Origin: Phenylobacterium sp.
Lineage (GTDB): Bacteria > Pseudomonadota > Alphaproteobacteria > Caulobacterales > Caulobacteraceae
Length of the DNA: 64,000 nucleotides
Assembly (NCBI RefSeq): GCF_030645195.1
Contig: NZ_JAUSLW010000204.1
Location: forward strand, 1-64,000
Direction: 5' to 3'
Within the stretch, counting starts at the first letter, position 1. Each line of letters opens with the position of its first letter. Position numbers and translations under genes: made by a program. The notes beneath the pieces are model-generated. The model did not search any database, was not told the origin of the DNA, and worked only from the letters and a program-made list of their open reading frames with translations. Below are positions 49,869 through 57,059 of the stretch, piece by piece.

Positions 49869-50159
49869 ATGCGCGATCCCGCTGATCGCTCTGGAATCGC
49901 TGACTTCCTGTTCGGGCAGTTCCGCGATGCCGTGCAGGACATCCGCAGCAAGCTCGTTGATGAAGGCTGGTTTGGCCGACGATCCGCGCCGCCCGGCGGC
50001 ATGGATCTCGCCCGCGACTGGAGCGGGCCGTCGGTCCACGAGACGCCGGGGCGTCTGCCGTCCAGCCCATCGTTCGAAGAGCAATGGGCCCCGTGCGAAC
50101 GCGGTGATCCGGCACCTGATCCTGGTGCGCCGTCGCACGACATCGGCGTTGACCGATGA
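49869..50159 (+). CDS. hypothetical protein
   Basis: ORF divergent from T4CP; in operon-like array. Confidence 0.45.
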   Translation: MRDPADRSGIADFLFGQFRDAVQDIRSKLVDEGWFGRRSAPPGGMDLARDWSGPSVHETPGRLPSSPSFEEQWAPCERGDPAPDPGAPSHDIGVDR

Positions 50160-50175
50160 GTGAAGGTGCTTCGCG

Positions 50176-50643
50176 ATGACCACCGCCATTCACACGGAAC
50201 TGGTCATGAGTGCTCTTGCGACCGCTGCCCAGGTGGCGATGAGCCACCATGGCCAGAAGCACGAGCGGGCCATGTTCGAACTCCGTGCCGGCGCACTCAC
50301 CGAGATCACCGACGCACTCATTACCCGCCGCGTGGATGCGGTGAAGGACGGGTTCAAGCTGGTCCTCGACGAGTATGCGGCGCAGGCGCGGCATTTCATG
50401 ACGCAGCAGGCCAGGTTCTCGGATGCCCAACTCGGCGCATCCGATCCGCTGCTGCGGATCGAGCTGAACCAGCGCATCAAGGACATCGACATGGAGCTGG
50501 GCCGCATTCGCACGGATGCGCATCTGCTCTACGCGCAGATGACCGAGGTGATCCTCCTGATCGGCGGGGTCGATCTCGGGTTCGGCGCGGACCTGGCGGG
50601 ACCGCTCGCGTTGCCGCCAGCTCGCATGAGAGCCGACCTATGA
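50176..50643 (+). CDS. hypothetical protein, helical
   Basis: Full ORF, ATGA coupling to the next gene. Confidence 0.65.
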   Translation: MTTAIHTELVMSALATAAQVAMSHHGQKHERAMFELRAGALTEITDALITRRVDAVKDGFKLVLDEYAAQARHFMTQQARFSDAQLGASDPLLRIELNQRIKDIDMELGRIRTDAHLLYAQMTEVILLIGGVDLGFGADLAGPLALPPARMRADL

Positions 50644-51383
50644 TGGCGGACTCCAAGGCGGAATACCGCCGCATCCGTAATGGCTGGGGCCTGGTGCTGG
50701 CGACCGTCTGGATCGCCTACCGGTGGATGACGCTCGACGCCGCAAAGCGCGCGGCGCTGGCGACGCTCACGAACTGCGAAGGCCTCATCAACGGCGCAAA
50801 ATGCGCCTGGAACAAGGGGGCCATTGAGTCCGCCTTCTCTGGCGGCGTCTTGGCCGCGGTGTTGATCTCGCCGCTTGCTCTGGTCGCGACGCACTATTTT
50901 GCGCGCTGGCGCGTCGAGTCCAACTTGGCGCTCGCGGCGCGACAGAAGGAGCAGCAGCGGTCGGCGGCGCAGCTCGCCCAGCAACGCGAGCGGGAACAGC
51001 GGATGATGCAGGTGGAGGGCGACGCGAGCAAAGCCCGCCAGTCTCTCGACCGGGGCGAGTTCATCCATAAACTCGGCACCGTCGGTGACTTCCTCGACCT
51101 GCTCGCTCACGAGAGCGATCCGTCTCGAATGGCCAACATCCGCCTTGGCGCATCGCAAGCGCTGCGCGACCTGACCGCAAAGCACCCTCTGGATCAGCTG
51201 TCCGACATTGTCGCCGCCGACACCGGCGTGCGGCTCAGCCTGGAGTCCGTGCTTGGCAGGCTTGCCACATCCGCCCTCGATGGGTCGGGGGAGGCGCAGG
51301 TCCTGAGCGCCGCGCTGGCGGGTGCGACGCCTTCCAGCGCTCCATCACAAGCCCTGACCGCCGACTCAGTGACGCCGCCATAG
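50640..51383 (+). CDS. hypothetical membrane/coiled-coil protein
   Basis: TM SGGVLAAVLISPLALVATHYF then ARQKEQQRSAAQLAQQREREQ coiled-coil. Confidence 0.65.
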   Translation: MMADSKAEYRRIRNGWGLVLATVWIAYRWMTLDAAKRAALATLTNCEGLINGAKCAWNKGAIESAFSGGVLAAVLISPLALVATHYFARWRVESNLALAARQKEQQRSAAQLAQQREREQRMMQVEGDASKARQSLDRGEFIHKLGTVGDFLDLLAHESDPSRMANIRLGASQALRDLTAKHPLDQLSDIVAADTGVRLSLESVLGRLATSALDGSGEAQVLSAALAGATPSSAPSQALTADSVTPP

Positions 51384-51950
51384 TCGCTTGGCGAAGGCGC
51401 GCTCTTCGCGACCGATAGCGTGTTGGTAGATCGCCGTGGTTTCCAGACGTGCATGGCCCATCCAGCGCTGGGTAAGTGCGGCGGGCACGTTCTGCTCGGC
51501 ATTGGCGATGCCGAACCCATGGCGCAGGCCCTTCGGGCTGGCCTGCGGGCCGGTGATGCCGGCAGCGTCCATCACGGACTTGACCCGTCGCCAGCCGGTC
51601 TGACGGCACCATGACCACAGTGGCGCGTCCGGCGCTTTGCCATGGGCCAGCGCGCGCAACGCCTTCATCAGCTCCGGCGGCACGGGCACGGCGCGGAACA
51701 CGCGCCGACGGCGCTTGAGGGTGCGGAAGATCACGCGGCCTGTCTCGGAATCGAGGCGCTCGGGCGTGAGCGATAGCGCCTCGCTGAGGCGGCAGCCCGT
51801 ATAGGCCAGGAGCCGACAGAAGGCGTCTGAGGCAGCGTCACGACGCCGGGCGACGGCCAGGAACCGCCCCCATTCCGCACCGCAGACATACTTGCGCCCG
51901 CCTTCGCGGTCGAAGAGCGCGGCCATGCCATCGGGTGCAGCGCCGTAGCT
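51366..51950 (-). CDS. short tyrosine recombinase/phage integrase family protein
   Basis: LAYTGCRLSEALSLTPERLD; KGLRHGFGIANAEQNVPAALTQRWMGHARLETTAIYQHA. Confidence 0.88.
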   Translation of the reverse strand, partial: SYGAAPDGMAALFDREGGRKYVCGAEWGRFLAVARRRDAASDAFCRLLAYTGCRLSEALSLTPERLDSETGRVIFRTLKRRRRVFRAVPVPPELMKALRALAHGKAPDAPLWSWCRQTGWRRVKSVMDAAGITGPQASPKGLRHGFGIANAEQNVPAALTQRWMGHARLETTAIYQHAIGREERAFAKRLWRRH

Positions 51951-52167
51951 CATGCTGCACCCGTATGGGGGATAGGGTTGCAAGACGGAACGTGGCGCAA
52001 ACCCGGACCAACACTGGGAAAAGCAAGCGTTGTGAAAGCAGTTCGGCTTGATGTGTGAGAACAGTATCGCATGCGCGTAATGCTGACGATCCGCCGCCCT
52101 CACGGCAACAAAATCCCCCATAATGTTACATTTCCCCTTCATTTTATTGTAAACGCAGGGGCGTCTG

Positions 52168-52539
52168 GTGAATATTCGTCACGGTCTCACGGTGCTATTC
52201 GCATCGCTGATGTTTACCGGAAGCGCCGTCGCGCAATCACCATCGCCGACCAGCCGACGCGCACCCTACGACGCAGCGCTTCTGTGCTTCCTAGCGAATG
52301 GTCGAGCGCATGGGATGCGCGAGCGGGCGGGCGATACCGCCAAGGCCGCCTATTACGAGAGCAAGGCCGCCGAATCCTACGGGGTGGCGGAGGCGCTGGG
52401 AGCCGCCCTCGGCTTTTCCAAGCAGCAAGTTGGGCGCGACGCAGCCGCCGCCCAGGCCGAACATCTAGCCGCGATGGTTCGTGACGATGCCTATTTCCGG
52501 CAAATTGTGGCCAACTGCAAAGCGCTGGGATTGATGTGA
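52168..52539 (+). CDS. secreted hypothetical protein
   Basis: Signal peptide MNIRHGLTVLFASLMFTGSAVAQ. Confidence 0.6.
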   Translation: MNIRHGLTVLFASLMFTGSAVAQSPSPTSRRAPYDAALLCFLANGRAHGMRERAGDTAKAAYYESKAAESYGVAEALGAALGFSKQQVGRDAAAAQAEHLAAMVRDDAYFRQIVANCKALGLM

Positions 52540-52540
52540 A

Positions 52541-53251
52541 CTAGCTGAGCCCGCGCTTCTGCGGGCTGGCATCCCGGACGGCCACGCCGTGGCCTTCTTG
52601 GGATTGGTCGGCGACCACGACGCCGGTCCGCTTGAAGGCAGCGATCAAGTCTGGAGCGATGTTAGCCGTTGGCTCGACCGCATCCAGCGGATCAACCGTC
52701 GGCGCATCACTTCGGCTGGCGGTCTTCGTGGTGGCCGTAGCCGCCGTCAGCTCGCGCTCAGAGGTTTCGAGGCTATTCCAACGAGGAGCGTATTCCGCGC
52801 TGCGATCAGCCCCATGATCCTTCGCATCGCGCATCTGATCTTTGGACAGTTCCACGGCGCGTAGGGTTCCTTCCGGCGTGCCCAGCGCCAGCGCTTCCTT
52901 GATGGCGCGCTCGCGTTCTGCCTCCCGCTTGCGGTAGGCTTCTTCGTCTTCGGCCGAACCAAAGCGCAGGTAAGGATCGAAGATCTTCTTGCCGTAAAAG
53001 TCATCGACGAACGACGTCACCTCGCGCCGCGCCGTTTCGCTGGCAGCATGCAGGGCGACCTCGGCAGACTGCGCCGTAGCGGCGGATGCGAGGGCTTGAT
53101 TGGTGATAACCTGAGCCGCCGCGACATAGGCCGTCACCTCGGCGCGGATGGAAGCCAGTGAGCCAGGTCCGGCCTGAGCGATGCGCTGCTGAAGACGGCT
53201 CAAACCCTGGAGTTGGTTGTCGGCAGCGGCAAGCCCCGCGCCATCACCCAC
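52541..53251 (-). CDS. hypothetical helical protein
   Basis: Long ORF, Ala/Glu-rich helical. Confidence 0.55.
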   Translation of the reverse strand: MGDGAGLAAADNQLQGLSRLQQRIAQAGPGSLASIRAEVTAYVAAAQVITNQALASAATAQSAEVALHAASETARREVTSFVDDFYGKKIFDPYLRFGSAEDEEAYRKREAERERAIKEALALGTPEGTLRAVELSKDQMRDAKDHGADRSAEYAPRWNSLETSERELTAATATTKTASRSDAPTVDPLDAVEPTANIAPDLIAAFKRTGVVVADQSQEGHGVAVRDASPQKRGLS

Positions 53252-53551
53252 CCGACGAAGGTCCGCAAGATGGGTCTCAATCTCCGCCTGAGCATTCGCG
53301 ATCTGCCCCGAAAGTTCGGCGCGGAGGCTAGCCTCCGGGTCAGCGGGAAGAGTCCGCTGACCCGATGGAAGAAGCTCATCTGTAATTTTGCGCGTTATAG
53401 ATTACTCACATCGATGGGTTTGTGAACCTATATTACAGCAATAATTGCTAATTTTCCGTTAATATGTCCGACTGTTTAAGCAACCGGCTTGACCATAACT
53501 GCTTACGCCGCCAAACCACCGCTCACCCGCCTGTCACGACCAGGTGGGTGA

Positions 53552-53591
53552 GCCTCCGGCTGGTGACCCATCTGGGCCGCCAGCCGGAGGC
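53552..53591. repeat. 12-bp inverted repeat GCCTCCGGCTGG / CCAGCCGGAGGC
   Basis: Direct reading; 16-nt loop. Confidence 0.85.
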
Positions 53592-53606
53592 CATGGGGTG
53601 CCAGCC

Positions 53607-53951
53607 TCAGTATTCCGAGGCCAGCATGATGGTGATGACGCGCCGTGTGACGGCGGGATCGGCGGGGTCTTCGGACCCGAACGACAAGGTGCGGTCGTAG
53701 TAGTCGATCTTCCAGAACAGCGTCTCACCAGCGAGATTGAATGAGCCGAAATCGTGCTCTCCATACGGATCGTTGTCGTCGGTGAAGCCGTCGAACTCCC
53801 GCACCGCCTTGACTGCAAGGCTTAGGAAATCCGCCCCCTTGGCCTGGATGCCGCAGGTCAGCATCCACTGGCCTCTGGCCGATGAGCCGGATGTGCGAAA
53901 CGCGTCGTTGAGATCGCGAATGGCGTTTCGGGTTGCGATGGCGGGGGTCAT
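53607..53951 (-). CDS. DUF3768 family protein
   Basis: RNAIRDLNDAFR; FDGFTDDNDPYGEHDFGSFNLAGETLFWKIDYYD; VTRRVITIMLASEY. Confidence 0.85.
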   Translation of the reverse strand: MTPAIATRNAIRDLNDAFRTSGSSARGQWMLTCGIQAKGADFLSLAVKAVREFDGFTDDNDPYGEHDFGSFNLAGETLFWKIDYYDRTLSFGSEDPADPAVTRRVITIMLASEY

Positions 53952-54169
53952 TGCTGACCTCCCACCGTCTCGTCCTTCTCGGTGATGGCGCGCATGACGA
54001 TGCGGCCCTGGAGCGGAACGGCATCGCAGTTGATGTTGAAGCCTGCGCCGTCCTTGTTGGGCCAGGCCGCCCCGATGGGGGTCCAGCTTGAGGCCTTGCC
54101 GTCGCCGATGACGCGGTAGAGGCGGTGGGTCGGTTTTGCGCCGACAGGTTTGGTGGTGGTGTTGGTCAT
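53948..54169 (-). CDS. hypothetical protein
   Basis: MTNTTTKPVGAKPTHRLYRVIGDGKASSWTPIGAAWPNKDGAGFNI; overlaps the DUF3768 gene. Confidence 0.65.
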   Translation of the reverse strand: MTNTTTKPVGAKPTHRLYRVIGDGKASSWTPIGAAWPNKDGAGFNINCDAVPLQGRIVMRAITEKDETVGGQQ

Positions 54170-54764
54170 GATGGTCTCCTTCATTTCCGCCGCGGGACCA
54201 TCCCGCGGCTTCATGGGGAGCCAGGGGCGACGGCCATCGAGGCGACGGTCACACCCCGCGCGAAGCGCGCCCGAAGGGTGTGGAGCTGCACGCAGCGGCG
54301 CGAGCCGCGAAGGAAGCGAACAGGGTTGATCGACACCGGGCCGTCGCCAGAACGCTCAACATCCAGAAGCCGTGGTTGGTCTTGCGAAGGATCGCTGGAG
54401 ATCCGTTGACCAACGCCACCAAGCCGATAGGCGGGGTCCACCCACTATCACCGCGCCGAGAGCCCAAGGCCCCCGCGCCCAGACCTTACGAGGAAGGCAC
54501 CACCACAATGGCAGCCACTCTGAATCAGCGGCGTGATCCGCCCAGGTCATGCCTCCAGGCTGAGCCCTTCACAGAAATACGAACGTCTGAGGGAGTGTCG
54601 CCGGCCGTCCGGCACCTGCAAGGCGGCTCGCTTCCGCACCGATGGCTTGTGCAGCTGTGCCCCGCATAGCGGCGCTGGCGCGACCTGTTCCGGCACCGGT
54701 CCAGCGCCCGGCGGGAATTCCTCATCCGCCACGCATTCAGCGCGCGGGATCAGATGGAGGACTT

Positions 54765-54860
54765 ATGACATGCACAGACATCACGACCCTGATTGGAGCC
54801 CTGGCCACCCTGTTCGCGGCACTTGCGAAGCTCGTTTGGGCGATTAGGCGGCCGCCGTAG
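54765..54860 (+). CDS. putative 31-aa single-TM peptide
   Basis: GGAGG SD then MTCTDITTLIGALATLFAALAKLVWAIRRPP*. Confidence 0.4.
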   Translation: MTCTDITTLIGALATLFAALAKLVWAIRRPP

Positions 54861-55018
54861 GCGGGTCCGGTGAGCTCCCACCCTAACACTTACAACGCAG
54901 CGCTTTGGAAGTTGCGCTGCTTGCAGAGTGGGAAGCGGCCAATGATGGCCCACATGGCATGCCGAAATTCACGCGGCGGCCCTAGTTGGGCAGCGTCATA
55001 TCAGGCTGATCTAAGGAA

Positions 55019-55103
55019 TGGTGCCCCCGGTCGGACTCGAACCGACACACCTCGCGGTACCGCATTTTGAGTGCGGCGCGTCTACCAATTCCACCACAGG
55101 GGC
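55019..55103 (-). tRNA. intact tRNA-Leu(CAA)
   Basis: GCCCCTGTGGTGGAATTGGTAGACGCGCCGCACTCAAAATGCGGTACCGCGAGGTGTGTCGGTTCGAGTCCGACCGGGGGCACCA; class II fold with CAA anticodon. Confidence 0.95.
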
Positions 55104-55159
55104 TCGCGGTGCCTTATAGCGAGGCCGATTCCAGATGCCAACCTGTTTGATTGACGATT

Positions 55160-56461
55160 TCAAGAATTCAAGTTGGTGGGCCGTCGCGTTGCAGACTTAG
55201 TCTTTAACGAAGGCGCAGACCGTCGAACATTGATTGCCGATGCGTCGATCATATTCTTGATGTGAGAGGCATAATACTTCTCGATCATCTCAACGCTTGT
55301 TCGGCAGTTTTTGGCAACCTGATAGATGTCAGCGCCTTCCATAAGGCGCATGGAAATGTAGGTGTGCCGCAGGCTGTACGCGGTGCGGCGGTTGCCTTCG
55401 CGGTCAAATTTCAGGTCGAGGTCTTCAAGGATCTTGTTGATGAGTTCGCGCTGGGGAAGGCCGAACACCCTGTCCTTTGGCTGAAGTGCGTAGCGTTTCA
55501 CGACACGTTGAAATGGCAGCACGGCACCGGGCATGCTCTTGCAGTACCCGACCCCGCGCTTACCCCGGACTTCGATTTCGAGGATGCGTTCGCCCGTCGC
55601 TTCATCGGTAACGATGGCGACGTCTCGAAATTCAATTCTTCCGGCCTCGTCTGGCCGCAAGCCGGTGTTGACCATGAAGAGCACGTAGTCGTGCAGGTCT
55701 TCACACTCCTTCCGCCACCGCTCCTTGATCGGGTTCTTCGCGCGCTCGCGCGTCGCTGCGTAGAGGGCCTTGTACTCCTCCGGCGAGAACCAGGCCCGAT
55801 GACTGATCTTTCCCGACGTTTTGTAGGGAGCAGAAAGGTCCGGGAGATACGGAAGCCAACCGTGTCGGTTGGCAGCCTTGAGCACATGGCGAAGGGTGAT
55901 GATTTCGTGGTGAAGGGTCGTTCGCGACGGGCGTTTCGCCACGCCCGTTCGGTGATCCTTTAGAATTCGATTGGTCTTGGGGTCACGCAGAGGCTCCCCC
56001 GTCTTTGGATCGCGAAGCGGCTCGCAGGTCTTCGGGTCCTTCCGCGATGTCATCCGGTGGACGCGGTATTCCTGGACCAGCCCCGGCGTGATCTCCGTCA
56101 CCACCTTGTCGCCAAAGAACGGCAGCAGGTGCACGCGCAGACGCATCCCATGGCTCGCGACGTAGTCTGCGTTGCGCTCGCCCTCGGTGATGATCTCGTA
56201 TTCGTTGAGGAAATACTCCGACGCCTTGCGAAAAGTCGTGCCGGTTTTCAACTCGCCCGCTTGGTATTTCCCAAGGAGGCCCAGATACCAATCACGCGCC
56301 ACGTCCTTAGCCCGCGCGAGACTTTCCTCCTTGGTCGATGTGCGGAGCTGCTTGCCACCCACCGAACAGGCGCACTGCCAAAACGGACTTTTCGGGCGCA
56401 TGTAGAGCTGCACCGCGTTGTCCAGAATTGTATGTCGTGCCGTCTCCATAGCCAGGCTCAA
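55160..56461 (-). CDS. site-specific tyrosine integrase of the element
   Basis: FMVNTGLRPDEAGRIEFRD; AYSLRHTYISMRLMEG; IEKYYASHI. Confidence 0.95.
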   Translation of the reverse strand: MSLAMETARHTILDNAVQLYMRPKSPFWQCACSVGGKQLRTSTKEESLARAKDVARDWYLGLLGKYQAGELKTGTTFRKASEYFLNEYEIITEGERNADYVASHGMRLRVHLLPFFGDKVVTEITPGLVQEYRVHRMTSRKDPKTCEPLRDPKTGEPLRDPKTNRILKDHRTGVAKRPSRTTLHHEIITLRHVLKAANRHGWLPYLPDLSAPYKTSGKISHRAWFSPEEYKALYAATRERAKNPIKERWRKECEDLHDYVLFMVNTGLRPDEAGRIEFRDVAIVTDEATGERILEIEVRGKRGVGYCKSMPGAVLPFQRVVKRYALQPKDRVFGLPQRELINKILEDLDLKFDREGNRRTAYSLRHTYISMRLMEGADIYQVAKNCRTSVEMIEKYYASHIKNMIDASAINVRRSAPSLKTKSATRRPTNLNS

Positions 56462-56577
56462 TCAGTGTGTTAAATCGCCCATTTGTGCTAGCAGTGCGCT
56501 AGCGAATTCCAGGTCAAAATAGCTAAATTTGATTGATTTTGCAAGGTTTTTTTATTGGCTACGCGTTTTTGAATCTC

Positions 56578-56587
56578 TTTTGAGTCT
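56578..56587. repeat. attR core TTTTGAGTCT
   Basis: Identical to 24464-24473. Confidence 0.85.
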
Positions 56588-56615
56588 GCCGCGTCTACCA
56601 TTTCGCCACTGGGGC
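56578..56615 (-). pseudogene. 5' half of split tRNA-Leu(CAA)
   Basis: Minus strand GCCCCAGTGGCGAAATGGTAGACGCGGCAGACTCAAAA, then unrelated sequence. Confidence 0.92.
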
Positions 56616-56696
56616 CCCAGGAGCGGCGGGCAATGTAGCGGCGGGACTCTTCGCCGCAAGCGGCTATTCTAACGCACTCTCGACGTAATCATATCC

Positions 56697-56721
56697 GAAT
56701 GATAATCACTCGCAACGAGTG
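56697..56721 (+). promoter_or_regulatory. possible Fur/Irr-type box upstream of feoA
   Basis: GAATGATAATCACTC followed by IR CACTCG-CAA-CGAGTG. Confidence 0.35.
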
Positions 56722-56732
56722 AGGGCGTCCGC

Positions 56733-57059
56733 ATGAACAATCTGTCGATGGACCGGGTGACTATGGCCGACGCGACCCCCGAGGTCGGGATCACCGTGCG
56801 CCTGAGCGACGCCTCCGTGGGCGACCGCGGGGTGATCGTCGACGTGCGCGCCGACCTCGACGGCAAGGACCACGGGGTCGATGTCGAGGAGCTACAGCGC
56901 CGGCTGCTGGAGTTCGGCTTCGTCGAGGGCGCGCGGATCGAGGTGATCCACGAGGGCGCCATCGGCCACGATCCCATCGCCGTGCGCCTGGACGACATGC
57001 GGGTGGCCCTGCGCCGCCGCGACGCGGGCGAGGTCATCGTCCTGCTGGACCGCCCATGA
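56733..57059 (+). CDS. feoA: FeoA family ferrous iron transport protein
   Basis: LLEFGFVEGARIEVIHEGAIGHDPIAVRL; directly upstream of feoB. Confidence 0.88.
   Translation: MNNLSMDRVTMADATPEVGITVRLSDASVGDRGVIVDVRADLDGKDHGVDVEELQRRLLEFGFVEGARIEVIHEGAIGHDPIAVRLDDMRVALRRRDAGEVIVLLDRP

Larger units (their letters stand above)
24464..56587. mobile_element. Integrative and mobilizable element in the anticodon loop of tRNA-Leu(CAA); att core TTTTGAGTCT at both ends
   Basis: Direct 10-bp core at 24464-24473 and 56578-56587; tRNA halves outside the cores rejoin into a complete tRNA-Leu; integrase at right end; relaxase and T4CP inside. Confidence 0.92.

Noticed and set aside
53941-54720. Several overlapping Arg/Pro-rich ORFs
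   Set aside because: No frame has convincing start, SD or motif support apart from 53948-54169; treated as non-coding or degenerate.
24464-56587. Prophage interpretation of the element
   Set aside because: No capsid, terminase, portal, tail or lysis genes; relaxase and T4CP point to an IME.
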